DNA of 64,000 bases. Origin: CAIXZV01 sp963697365 (lineage in GTDB: Bacteria > Chloroflexota > Limnocylindria > Limnocylindrales > CSP1-4). The stretch is from contig CAVONT010000010.1 of assembly GCA_963697365.1 (NCBI GenBank), positions 1 through 64,000 on the forward strand. The letters run 5' to 3'. Below, piece after piece: positions 47,514-56,789 of the stretch. Within the stretch, counting starts at the first letter, position 1. Each line of letters begins with the position of its first letter. A program made the position numbers and the translations under genes. A model generated the notes under the pieces. The model saw only the letters and a list, made by a program, of their open reading frames with translations, did not search any database and was not told the DNA's origin.

Positions 47514-48590
47514 ATGAACCTCCCGCCCAGTGCTGCCAATACGGTGCCGGACACGGCCTTCGACGGCCGGCCCGGCGTGCCGGACCGGTTCGGACGCGCC
47601 CTGCGGGACCTGCGGATCTCGGTCACGGACCGCTGCAACTTCCGTTGCCCGTACTGCATGCCGGCCGAGCTGTTCGGACGCGACTTCGCGTTCCTGCCGC
47701 GGGAGGCGGTGCTGACCTTCGAGGAGATCACGCGGCTGGCCCGGATCTTCACCGGCCTCGGGGTCCGGAAGCTCCGGATCACCGGCGGCGAGCCGCTCGT
47801 GCGGCGCGACCTGCCGGTGCTGATCGAAGGCCTGGCCGCCCTGCGCACGACGGACGGCGATCCGGTGGACCTCACGCTGACGACGAATGGCTCGGCGTTG
47901 CGCCCGCTGGCCGGTCCCCTGGCCGCGGCCGGGCTGCAGCGGATCACGGTCAGCCTCGACTCCCTCGACGACGAGGTCGCGGGGCGGATGAACGGCGTGG
48001 ACTTCCCCGTGGCGCGCGTGCTCGACGGGATCGCCGCGGCGCAGTCCGCCGGCCTGGCGCCCATCAAGGTCAACACGGTGATCCGGCGCGGCCTCAACGA
48101 GGACGCGATCCTGCCGCTGGCCCGCTGGGCGCGCGAGACAGGGGTGATCCTGCGGTTCATCGAGTACATGGACGTCGGGCACTCGAACGGCTGGCGGCTT
48201 GACGACGTGGTGCCGATGGCCGAGATCCTCGCCGTGATCGACGCGGAGATGCCCCTCGCGCCGGTCGTGGCGTCGTACCGCGGCGAGGTGGCAGACCGGT
48301 TCGCGTACCGCGATGGCGGTGGGGAGGTCGGCGTCATCGCGTCGGTGTCGCAGCCGTTCTGCGGGGACTGCACCCGCGCCCGCCTGTCGGCCGAGGGCAG
48401 CCTCTACACGTGCCTGTTCGCGACCGGCGGGGTGGACCTCAAGGCGCCGCTGCGCGCGGATGCGACGGACGAGGAGCTCACGGCCCTGGTCACGGACACC
48501 TGGCGCGTGCGCGCGGACAGGTACTCCGAGCTGCGCAGCGCCGCGACCGAGCACCTGCCCAAGGTGGAGATGTTCGCCCTCGGCGGGTAG
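47514..48590 (+). CDS. moaA: GTP 3',8-cyclase MoaA
   Basis: Radical-SAM enzyme of molybdenum cofactor synthesis. 358 residues. The N-terminal 4Fe-4S motif is SVTDRCNFRCPYCMPAE; RKLRITGGEPLVRRDLPVLI binds S-adenosylmethionine. The C-terminal cluster shows SVSQPFCGDCTRARLSAEG and LYTCLFATGG. The protein ends in Gly-Gly (MFALGG), the MoaA tail required for activity. ATG at 47514. Divergent from the coiled-coil gene with about 220 bases between. No other moa/moe gene is in the window. Confidence 0.96.
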   Translation: MNLPPSAANTVPDTAFDGRPGVPDRFGRALRDLRISVTDRCNFRCPYCMPAELFGRDFAFLPREAVLTFEEITRLARIFTGLGVRKLRITGGEPLVRRDLPVLIEGLAALRTTDGDPVDLTLTTNGSALRPLAGPLAAAGLQRITVSLDSLDDEVAGRMNGVDFPVARVLDGIAAAQSAGLAPIKVNTVIRRGLNEDAILPLARWARETGVILRFIEYMDVGHSNGWRLDDVVPMAEILAVIDAEMPLAPVVASYRGEVADRFAYRDGGGEVGVIASVSQPFCGDCTRARLSAEGSLYTCLFATGGVDLKAPLRADATDEELTALVTDTWRVRADRYSELRSAATEHLPKVEMFALGG

Positions 48591-49085
48591 ACGCCCACGC
48601 CTGTCCGGCGCCTGTCCGGCGCCTGTCCACAGGCTGTCCACACGGCGGGCAAGTTCGTGGATGGGCCGGCGGCGCGACGTCGCACATTCGTGGACAACTC
48701 CGTTGGAGACCGGCCCGCCGCACCCTATCGTTCGTCCTGCCCGAAGGGGCCGACGGAGTCCGGGGTCGGAGGAGATCGCCTCAAGACCGAACCGGGACAG
48801 TCGGGCCGAGATCACATCAAGGCCCTGGCCGGCGCAACGACCGCAAGGTCGGCGGATGGCGAGCTTGCTCGCAGGTCCGGCGCCTCCCGGCAGCTTCGAG
48901 CGCTTCGTTCACCAGCGCGGGCCGGTCCGAAAGGATCAGCCGGCTGGGCGCCCGGCAGGACGCGACTGGCATCCCGGTGTCAGTACTCCTGGCGGGCGTC
49001 GAAGTTTAAGCGCCCGACGCGCGATTCTGTGCATCTTGCGCACCCCGCGGTCTCGGCCCGACGCCCGTCCGACTATCCTCGGGGC
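48591..49085. other. 495-base intergenic stretch with phased repeats
   Basis: Holds three GCCTGTCC units at 11-bp spacing (48599, 48610, 48621), and an inverted repeat GCCTGTCCACAGGC at 48621-48634. There are two 9-mers CTGTCCACA (48623, 48634) and a reverse TTGTCCACG (about 48689) that resemble DnaA boxes at seven of nine positions. The remaining 350 bases show no recognisable gene. Confidence 0.5.
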
Positions 49086-49954
49086 ATGACCGACGTCCCC
49101 ATCGACCGATCGCGCCCGATCCCGCCGTCCGAGCAGCCGGCCCGTCTGGCAGCACTCGTCGCTGCGGTGCGAGCACGGACGGACCTCGTGCCGCGCGTCG
49201 GCATCGTCCTGGGCTCCGGCCTGGGCAGCCTGGCCGACGGCATCGAGGATCCGGTGGCCATCCCGTTCGAGGACCTGCCCGGCTGGCCTGCTGCCACGGC
49301 ACCCGGTCACGTCGGCCGCCTGCTGCTGGGCACGCTGGCCGGCGTGCCAGTGGTGGTCGCTCCAGGGCCGTTTCCACATCTACGAGGGCAACGCGCCCGG
49401 GCTGGTGGTCCAGCCGGTCCTGCTGTTCAGGCAGCTCGGGTGCGACCATGGTGATCCTGACCAACGCGGCGGGTGGCGCCAACCCGGCCTATGGGCCGGG
49501 CACCCTCATGGTCATCAGCGACCACATCAACTTCACCGGGCTCTCGCCGCTGATGGGCCCGAACGCCGACGCGTTCGGCGAGCGGTTCACCGACCTCACC
49601 GACGCCTGGATGCCGGCCCACCGCGCGGCCCTGCTCGCCGCCGGCGAGGCCGAGGGCGTCGCGCTCGAGGAAGGCGTGTACATGGGCTTCCTGGGGCCCA
49701 ACTACGAGACCCCCGCCGAGGTCCGGATGGCGCGCACGCTCGGTGCCGATGCCGTTGGCATGTCCACCGTGCTCGAGGCCATCGCGGCGCGCTGGGCGGG
49801 CCTGGAGGTCGCCGGGGTCTCGCTCGTCACCAACGCCGGCGCAGGGTACAGCGGCCAGCCGCTGAGCCACGAGGAGGTCCTCGAGGCCGGCGCAGCCGCG
49901 GGGCCGCGCCTGGCGCGGGTCCTGCGACGGTTCATCGCCGGGTTGCCGGTCTGA
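49086..49954 (+). CDS. Purine nucleoside phosphorylase (frameshifted)
   Basis: Splits purine (deoxy)nucleosides with phosphate in purine salvage; trimeric PNP type. ATG at 49086. Motifs: phosphate-binding VPRVGIVLGSGLGSLADGIE, ATAPGHVGRLLLGTLAGVPV. Indels near 49365 and 49445 surround RFHIYEGNAPGLVVQPVLLF. Then come MVILTNAAGGANPAYGPGTL, the base-binding Glu region EGVYMGFLGPNYETPAEVRM and the Asn site VSLVTNAGAGYSGQPLSHEE. About 287 residues, the family size. No nucleoside transporter is adjacent. Confidence 0.92.
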
Positions 49955-50006
49955 CGTTCGAGTAGCTGCTGCCGGCCGTCAGGTCCCGGTGGTCGGAGGG
50001 TTGAGC

Positions 50007-50252
50007 ATGGTACTGGTGCGGATCATCACGGTCGGCGTGATCGCGATCGTGACCACGGTGATCGGCGTGATGACCATCGGGCTGGTCGAGACGGTGCGCT
50101 TCGGGCTCATCGGGCTTGCCGCCGCAGGACTGCTGATGGGGCTCATCTGGCTGTCGGGCCGCAACTCGAGTGCCCAGCAGCCGCCGTCGGGAGGCGGACC
50201 GGCGCCCGCTGCCAAGTCGAAGTCGAAGCCGAAGGACAAGCCGAAGGGCTGA
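50007..50252 (+). CDS. Small membrane protein, 81 residues
   Basis: Two hydrophobic helices (VLVRIITVGVIAIVTTVIGV and VRFGLIGLAAAGLLMGLIWL) and a Lys/Pro/Ser-rich tail (AKSKSKPKDKPKG). GGAGGG lies six bases before the ATG at 50007. No family known. It converges on another tiny membrane protein with a similar Lys-rich tail. Confidence 0.65.
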   Translation: MVLVRIITVGVIAIVTTVIGVMTIGLVETVRFGLIGLAAAGLLMGLIWLSGRNSSAQQPPSGGGPAPAAKSKSKPKDKPKG

Positions 50253-50350
50253 CCGCGGACGCGGAGAAGCGCCGCGGGCAAGCGCCGCGGAGCCTCAGCA
50301 CGCTGCCGCGCTGGACCGTACCCCCGCCGCCCAGCGGCCGGGAAGCACAA

Positions 50351-50383
50351 GACGGCCCGGCTCCCCTCGGAGGCCGGGCCGTC
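50351..50383. terminator. Bidirectional hairpin between two small convergent genes
   Basis: GACGGCCCGGC (50351-50361) and GCCGGGCCGTC (50373-50383), perfect 11-bp arms, in the 149-base gap between converging genes. It can end transcripts from both sides. No T tail. Confidence 0.65.
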
Positions 50384-50401
50384 GCGTGGGCGGGTGCTGG
50401 G

Positions 50402-50633
50402 TCAGTGCTTCTTGTGTGCCGCCTTCTTGGGGGGCGGCCCGCCGAGCGCGTTCTGGGCTGCGCTGTCGAGCATGTGCATGAGAAGGAGCATCCCGGCGAA
50501 GATGCCGAAGAAGAGCAGGCCCGGATGCACGAAGCCTGACCAGGGTGTCCCCGGGATCGAGGCGAGCCCCGTGATCGCCGCGGCGATGAGGAGCGCGATC
50601 GACGTACCTGGACATGTCCTTGGCCTGGATCAT
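50402..50633 (-). CDS. Small membrane protein, about 77 residues (frameshifted)
   Basis: The ATG at 50633 begins MIQAKDMSRYVD. After an indel near 50595-50605 the next frame reads ALLIAAAITGLASIPGTPWS and LLFFGIFAGMLLLMHMLD, two hydrophobic helices, and then ALGGPPPKKAAHKKH to the stop. Neither frame alone gives a sensible protein. No family known. It lies 69 bases downstream of the thyX stop in the opposite orientation of the previous small gene. Confidence 0.55.
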
Positions 50634-50701
50634 CGAGTGAGCCTCCCTCGGCCGGTGGTCCGGCCCGTGTGTGGTTGGGTGTCAGGTGATTGGTTGCGCG
50701 A

Positions 50702-51559
50702 TCAGGTGACGGGCAGGTCCCGCCCGGCGGTCCTGGCCGCCTCGCGCTTCTGCGCCCAGGCTTCGAGGACCGCGTCCTTGTGCGGGCGGATCGGGCAGTG
50801 CCCGTCGCGGTTGTTGAACTCGTCGCAGTATCCGAGAGGAACGCACTTGGGGGCAAGGAACGAGCCCAGGAACGGCGACACCGTGAAGATCTCGTGGCGG
50901 ATCAGCTGGAACAGCCGGCGGATCTCCCACTGGGCCATCGTGCACAGCCGAAGCCCCGACATGTGGATCAGAGCCCGCAGGTTCGTGGTCATGACCAGGT
51001 TCGTGCGGGTGGCGTTCGGGAACGCGAAGCGCGCGTCCTCGCCCGGGATGCCGGCCTCGACGAGCGTCGCATACAGCCCCAGCGCGCCGTCGACCTGTGC
51101 CTCGTAGGCCGCCCGGAGCTCCGGGTCCGCGTCGGCGATGGTGCCCGGGAGCATCGTCGCCGCCGCCTTGTAGTTGACGTAGCGCTGGCTCTGCTGGTCG
51201 AAGGCGACCCCTGCGCGGTGGCGCACCAGCTGGTGCGAGAGCGTGCGTGACACGCCGGTGATGCCGAACGTGAACACGATGTGCTCGATGGTCGAGCCAT
51301 GCCCGGATTCGATCACGTTGGAGATCAGGCGCTGCATCGATGCCGGGTTGACCTCGCCCTCGACTGCGCGCCGGAAGATCTCCTGCGGCTCCAGCTCCGA
51401 GTAGCAGGTCCGGCACGCCGTGTACACGAGCGGCACGTAGTACCGCTCCACGATCGCCTTGTCGGGGAACAGGAGCGTGGCCCGCATGCCCAGCTCGTGG
51501 CGACCCGGGTTCTTGGGGATCGCGGTCCTGGTGCGAGCGGGGACGGGCTCCTGTGTCAT
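50702..51559 (-). CDS. thyX: Flavin-dependent thymidylate synthase
   Basis: Makes dTMP from dUMP with methylenetetrahydrofolate, NADPH and FAD. 285 residues. The ThyX motif reads SHQLVRHRAGVAFDQQSQRY, with RHR and SQRY in place. ESGHGSTIEHIVFTFGITGV and FPNATRTNLVMTTNLRALIH are also family hallmarks. The C-terminal extension has LGYCDEFNNRDGHCPIRPHK with two Cys. The start ATG overlaps the stop of the upstream MFS gene (ATGA at 51556-51559), so the two are co-translated. No thyA is seen. Confidence 0.95.
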   Translation of the reverse strand: MTQEPVPARTRTAIPKNPGRHELGMRATLLFPDKAIVERYYVPLVYTACRTCYSELEPQEIFRRAVEGEVNPASMQRLISNVIESGHGSTIEHIVFTFGITGVSRTLSHQLVRHRAGVAFDQQSQRYVNYKAAATMLPGTIADADPELRAAYEAQVDGALGLYATLVEAGIPGEDARFAFPNATRTNLVMTTNLRALIHMSGLRLCTMAQWEIRRLFQLIRHEIFTVSPFLGSFLAPKCVPLGYCDEFNNRDGHCPIRPHKDAVLEAWAQKREAARTAGRDLPVT

Positions 51560-52879
51560 GCGCGCAGTCTAGCGGCCGCCAGGTTTCGGCGGTCCGCGGG
51601 CCGGAACCAGATCCAGTAGAGCGCCGTGGCCACCGAGTAGAGGGTGATGATCGTGAGGAAGTTGACCGCGTAGCCCGCCTCGAAGCCGAGCGTCGCCTGG
51701 AGGGCCGCGTACCAGATCCCGCCGAACACCCAGCCGATCTGCCAGACCACGCTCATCGTCGCCGACAGCGTCGCTCGCTCGGCCGGGTCCACCTGCTCCA
51801 TCGAGAACGCGTTGAAGATGGGGTTGCCGGCGTTCATCAGCGAGTTGCGGACCATCATCGCGACGATGACGGTCCACAGGACGGGCGAGAAGCCCGAGGA
51901 CCACGAGGAACGGGATGCTGGCACCCTGCACGATCACGACCGAGGTGATCTGGCCGAACCGCCTGGCGAGCCGCGGCTGGTAGAGGATCGCGGCCGTCGT
52001 GCCCAGCGCGGTGAGGGCGAACACGGCGTTGAGCTCCGCCAGGTCGAGCCCGAACTTGCCCTGGATGTAGATGTTCAGGAAGGGGATGATCTGGCCGGCC
52101 CCGAGCGAGATCAGGAAGCCGGGGATGACGAGCTTCGCGAACCTGCGCGCGATCGCGGACGGTGATGCCCAGGAACGTCCGGCTCCGCCGGGGGTCGGTC
52201 GGGAAGGCGGCGGGCTCCCCGAGGCGGCGCAGGCGTCTCGGGGTCGCCTTCGATGGCCGGTCGTCGGACAGGCGCAGGACCACCACGATGCCCGCCGCGA
52301 GCAGGACACGGTCATCGCGACGAGGATGATCCGGTACGTGCCCGGCCCGCCGGGGGGCAGGCCGATGGCGGCCGCGATGGCCGTCGCCACGACACCGCCG
52401 AGGATCGCCGCCACGATGTTGGTCACGTTCTGGATCGCGAACTGGAGCGCGAACAGCTCGTTGCGGTGCCCCGGGTCGCTGTGCTCGGTCATGTACGGCG
52501 AGACCACGACCTGGAACGCCTGGTTGCCCGCGGACCAGAGGGCGGCCGCGACGATCACGACGAGGAGGGCCTCGCTGCCGAGCAGCGCGAGGAGGGCGAC
52601 GATGCTCGCGACCAGGCCGGTCAGGAACACCACGCGCCGCCCGACCCGATCCGACCACGCGCTGGCCGGGAACGCGACGATGGCCCCAGCGATGGACGCG
52701 ATCGTGGCCACGACCCCGATCGTGGCCGGCTCGAAGCCCAGCGCGACGAGGTAGAGGTTGAAGTCGATCCACCACAGGCTGATCGCCGCCCCGGCGACGA
52801 GGCTCGTGACGAGGAGCAGGCGGGCGTCGCGGTGGAAGCGTCCGTACGCCCGGTAGCGGAGCGAGCCGAGCCTGCCCAT
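51556..52879 (-). CDS. MFS transporter (frameshifted)
   Basis: Major facilitator family permease with about 12 helices. ATG at 52879 (GRLGSLRYRAYGRFHRDARL). Helices include LLLVTSLVAGAAISLWWIDF, VASIVALLALLGSEALLVVI and GAGQIIPFLNIYIQGKFGLD. The loop-2 motif reads AFPASAWSDRVGRRVVFLTG, the MFS signature. Indels near 52300, 52165 and 51910 shift the frame; the last block, VRNSLMNAGNPIFNAFSMEQ to RPADRRNLAAARLRA, is clean. Substrate unknown. Overlaps thyX by four bases, but no metabolic link is evident. Confidence 0.85.
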
Positions 52880-53110
52880 CCCGCTCACCGTCCTGCGAGC
52901 GCCGTCGACCCGTCCGACGGCGGATTGAGCGGACGGTGGCGGGCGTGGGCGGGCAACGTGGACCTTCGAGCGGCAGCCTGGCGGGCGGGCGCGGCCGTGG
53001 CGCCTGCGGGGAGCACGCCGCGTCACGGGCCAGCGTGCGCACCATCGTACGCCGGGGCCGGGTGTCCGGGCGGAGTCGCGCGGCGTGGCGGTGCGACCGC
53101 CACGGAGGTG

Positions 53111-53543
53111 CTAGCTGCGGTGGTCGGCGGTCGCGACGCGAAGCCGGGCGGCGACGACCCGCAGGACCGAGAGCGCCGCCCCGGGCTGGTCGTGGAGGAC
53201 TCGCTCCAGGTCCCACGTGGCGATGGCGAGGCAGCGGGTCGGCCCGGTGTCGGCCACGACCGTGGCGATCCTCGGGCCGCCGTCGAGCACCGACAGCTCG
53301 CCGAAGAAGTCGCCCTGGCCCAGGCGGGCGACGTCGACGCCATCCCGGACCACGCGGACCGAGCCCTCGCTCGATCACGAACAGGCCGGTGCCGATCTCG
53401 CCCTCGCGGGCGATCGCCCGGCCGGCGGCGAACTCCACCTCGACGGCGGCGGCAGCAAGCGCTGCGAGCGCCGGCGGCTCGAGCCCCGCGAACAGCGGGC
53501 AGCCCGCGATCAGGGCCTCGCTGCGGGACGCAGGTAGCGTCAT
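53111..53543 (-). CDS. Cyclic-nucleotide-binding-fold protein A (frameshifted)
   Basis: About 144 residues, a single Crp-like cNMP domain without the helix-turn-helix. ATG at 53543 (TLPASRSEALIAGCPLFAGL). FAAGRAIAREGEIGTGLFVI; then an indel near 53365; DGVDVARLGQGDFFGELSVL is the phosphate-binding-cassette-like segment, followed by ATVVADTGPTRCLAIATWDL. The cassette has the Gly-Glu-Leu-Ser of true nucleotide binders but lacks the later Arg. Divergent from a second protein of the same fold. Confidence 0.8.
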
Positions 53544-53777
53544 GGATCCTCCAGTGGTGGTGGCGGGTCGTCGGGTGCGCGTTGGTGGGCCGGGTCCTGG
53601 TCGGGCCTGGGTCCATGGTCGGGCGCCATCGTGCTCCGGCCCCGTGCCGGCGTCAATCGCGAGGCCGCCGGCCGCGGCGTCGTGGAATTCGACAACCCGT
53701 GCTGCCCGATTGTGTGCGAGCATGCGCGCGCAGCCGCACTGCGTGGCCGCGCCGAGGGACAGCAGGAGGACGACACC

Positions 53778-54200
53778 GTGGCCACGCGAGAGGAGCTGGC
53801 CGACATCCTTGCCGGGTTCACGCTCTTCGGGGATCTCCAGACGCCGCAGCTGCTGGGCGTCGCGGGGATGTTCGAGGAGACGGTGTTCCCGCAGGGTGAT
53901 CGGATCCTGCGCCAGGGCCTGACCGGCTCCGGGTTCTACATCATCCTCGAGGGCGCCGCGGACGTCGTCATCGACGGCACCAGCCGCGCCGTGCTGCATC
54001 GTGGCGACTTCTTCGGCGAGGTCAGCATCCTGCTCGGCGAGCCGCCCTCCGCCGATGTCGTCGCCCAGACCACGTTGCGCTGTCTCGTGGCACCGGCGCC
54101 GATGGTCCAGCCGTTCCTGCTCGCCTATCCCCAGGTCACGTTCCGGATGCTCCAGGCGCAGGCGCGGCGGCTTCGCAACGCCAACCGCTGGCGGAGCTAG
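53778..54200 (+). CDS. Cyclic-nucleotide-binding-fold protein B
   Basis: About 140 residues, one cNMP domain and no DNA-binding part. The GTG at 53778 has GGAGGA eight bases before. ATREELADILAGFTLFGDLQ, QGDRILRQGLTGSGFYIILE, HRGDFFGEVSILLGEPPSAD (cassette with Gly-Glu-Val-Ser, no Arg) and RMLQAQARRLRNANRWRS at the end. Two bases separate it from the monooxygenase start, so they are co-transcribed, probably translationally coupled; it may regulate or dock to that enzyme. Confidence 0.82.
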   Translation: MATREELADILAGFTLFGDLQTPQLLGVAGMFEETVFPQGDRILRQGLTGSGFYIILEGAADVVIDGTSRAVLHRGDFFGEVSILLGEPPSADVVAQTTLRCLVAPAPMVQPFLLAYPQVTFRMLQAQARRLRNANRWRS

Positions 54201-54202
54201 CC

Positions 54203-55728
54203 GTGGACGTGGACACCCGGCCCTTCCCGCCGGGCGAGTACCCGGTCATCGTCATCGGCTCCGGACCCGGGGGCCTGCAGGTCTCCTACGGGCTGCGCAA
54301 GCACGGCGTGCCCCACGCGGTGCTGTCCGCCGACGAGGGCGCAGGCGGCATGTTCCGCAAGTGGCCGTTCTTCCAGCGCCTGCTCTCCTGGACGAAGCCC
54401 TACGCGCCGGTGGACCGGACGAGCCCCGAGTACCAGCGCTACGACTGGAACAGCCTCCTCGCCGACGAGCCCGAGCTGCGCTCGCTGCAGGCCGAGTTCA
54501 TGGACGGGACCACCTACTACCCGTCGCGCCCGGAGATGCAGGCGAATCTCGAGGCGTTCGCCGAGCGCGCGGGCATCGCCGTCCGGTACGGCACCCGCTG
54601 GGAATCGACCCGCAAGGAGGACGGGCCCGACGGGACGACCTTCGTGCTGCAGACCACGTCGGGCGAGTACCGGACGCCGGCTGCTGGTGCTCGCCGTCGG
54701 CGTGGCCGAGCCGTGGAGCCCCGCCAAGCCCGGCATCGACCACGCCCGCCACTACGCCGACACGCAGACGCCCGAGTACTACGCGGGCAAGCGCCTGTTC
54801 ATCATCGGCAAGCAGAACTCCGGCTTCGAGCTGGCATCGGGCCTGTCGGCCTGGGCGTCGTCGATCACGGTCTGCTCGCCCAGCCCTGCCAAGACGGCGC
54901 TCGAGACCAAGTCCCTGGTGGGCGTCCGAGCGCGCTACGTGCAGCCGTTCGAGGACGCGTACCTCGGCCTCGGCGTGCGGATCCTGGCCGCCTCGATCGT
55001 CTCGATCGAGCACGTCGGCGATGCGTACGCCGTCCGCGTGAGCCGGACCGACAACGGGGAGGAGCTGGTGGTCGAGGCCGACGAGGTCATCGCCGCCACC
55101 GGCTTCACGTGCCCGCTGCTCGACCTGCCCGAGCTGGGCGTCGCGACGTTCGGCCAGGCGCGGCTGCCCGCCGTCACGACGATGTGGGAGAGCGCGACCG
55201 TCCCGGGGATCTACTTCGCGGGCACGATCAGCCAGGCGTCCCCGGCATGCGGCGGCACGGCATCCCGGCCTACTCGGGCGCGGTGCACGGGCACCGGTAC
55301 AACTCGATGATCCTCGCCCGGCACATTGCCGAGGCGCACTTCGGCTTCAGCGAGGATCGCCCGACGGTCGCCGCAGAGGACGTCGTGGGCCTGCTGCTGG
55401 ACGATGCGACCGAACCGTCCCGAGCTGTGGCACCAGAAGGGCTTCCTCGCCCGCGTGATCACGATCACGCCCGAGGACGGGATCCGCGACCGAGGGCATC
55501 GTGCCGCTGGTCCACGCGCTCGACGGCCACGCCGAGGACCTCGTCGCGATGACCGTCGAGGCGGACGGGACCGGCAGCATCTATCCGATGGTCTTCGTCC
55601 GGGAAGGCGGGTTGCTCCACGAGCACCAGCTCCCCGGGCAGCCGCTGCTCGACTTCACCACGCCGGAGCACGTGCGGCTGCTGCGCGAGGCGCTGGCCGA
55701 CATGATCCCGGGGGTGACCGCCGGCTGA
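54203..55728 (+). CDS. Flavin-containing monooxygenase-like NAD(P)-binding protein (frameshifted)
   Basis: Two-dinucleotide-fold flavoprotein. GTG at 54203. The FAD motif is VIVIGSGPGGLQVSYGLRKH; TYYPSRPEMQANLEAFAERA follows. After an indel near 54680: LLVLAVGVAEPWSPAKPGID and the NADP motif LFIIGKQNSGFELASGL. Then ADEVIAATGFTCPLLDLPEL, and after more indels (about 55245, 55420, 55490) PAYSGAVHGHRYNSMILARH and a C-terminal domain ending ALADMIPGVTAG. About 510 residues. The family oxidises amines, sulfides or ketones, or acts as thioredoxin-reductase-like oxidoreductase; the substrate is not predictable. Follows a cNMP-fold protein by two bases. Confidence 0.8.
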
Positions 55729-55813
55729 CGCTCCGGCGCGGGTGGACTGCGCGGGAACGTGTCGGCGGAATGACAGCGGGATGGGACGCGTGCGAGGGTA
55801 GGCTCCGACCCAC

Positions 55814-56728
55814 ATGGACACCGTGCTCGTCCTCGCCTGGCTCGTCTTCGCCCACCTTCTGGCGGACTTCGTCCTCCAGAACGACTGGATCGCGCTCAAC
55901 AAGGGCAGGGCGGGCCGGCTCGGCGGGATGGCGCTCGGGGCGCACGGGTTCCATGTCGCGCTGTGCCTCGTGCCGGCGGTGCTCGCGTTCGGGTGGCCCG
56001 GCCTCGCCTACCTCGTGGTCGTCGCCGGGACCCACATGCTCGTCGACCGCTGGAAGGTCCGGGTGACCCGCCGGGCCGATGTCGAGGCCCAGTCCGCCGC
56101 TCGCAGCCGGCTCGTGGCGTCGGGTGAGCTCGAATCGACGGGCGTCGGCAATGCCTGGAGTCCATGGCCCGGAATGCTGTTCCTGGCCGACCAGGTCCTG
56201 CACCTGACGATCGCCGTCGTCGCGTGGGCAGTCCTGCTGCGTTCGGCCACGCTGCAGCCCGCGTGGGTCGACTTCGTCGACGCCATCGTCGGCGCATCCG
56301 ACCCCGCGACCTTCCATGCCGTGGTGCTGGTCAGCGTGGTGGTCGCGTCGCTGTTCCTCGTGAACACCCGCGGTGGCTACTACTTCCTGCTTGCGCTCGC
56401 GTCGCCCCGCATGCTGCGCGCCGAGGACCCCTCGCAACCGGACCCGATTTCAACCGGCGGTCCGGCTCCCGCGGCGCCGACCGGCACCGAAGCCCGGATC
56501 GTGGCCACCGTCGCGGCCCTCGAGCGGATGCTCATCGTGGCGGCGGTGCTCGTCGGGTCCGCGCCGGGCGTCATCCTGGTGCTGGCGATCGAGGCTGTCG
56601 CCCGCTTCCGGCAGCTGCAGGACCGCGGCTACGCGCAGTGGTGGCTGCTGGCGACCACCGGGAACCTGGCGGTGGCCATCTCGAGCGGCCTCCTCGCCGC
56701 CATCGCGCTGTCGTCCCTGGCGACGTAG
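55814..56728 (+). CDS. DUF3307 membrane protein
   Basis: 304 residues. The first 70 match the DUF3307 pattern: VLAWLVFAHLLADFVLQNDW, then the His-containing helix MALGAHGFHVALCLVPAVLA, and YLVVVAGTHMLVDRWKVRVT with another conserved His and Asp. About seven membrane helices, with a Pro-rich cytoplasmic loop near residue 215. Function unknown; the conserved His/Asp in the membrane suggest metal binding or proton handling (inference). Clean frame. Confidence 0.75.
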   Translation: MDTVLVLAWLVFAHLLADFVLQNDWIALNKGRAGRLGGMALGAHGFHVALCLVPAVLAFGWPGLAYLVVVAGTHMLVDRWKVRVTRRADVEAQSAARSRLVASGELESTGVGNAWSPWPGMLFLADQVLHLTIAVVAWAVLLRSATLQPAWVDFVDAIVGASDPATFHAVVLVSVVVASLFLVNTRGGYYFLLALASPRMLRAEDPSQPDPISTGGPAPAAPTGTEARIVATVAALERMLIVAAVLVGSAPGVILVLAIEAVARFRQLQDRGYAQWWLLATTGNLAVAISSGLLAAIALSSLAT

Positions 56729-56789
56729 GCGTCGCCGGCCTCCCGATTATCCGGCTGTCCCGGTCATCCCGGTCATCCTGGGCGTCGCC

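Noticed and set aside
48599..48700. Replication origin
   Set aside because: DnaA-box-like 9-mers are imperfect, there is no AT-rich unwinding region and no dnaA/dnaN neighbour.
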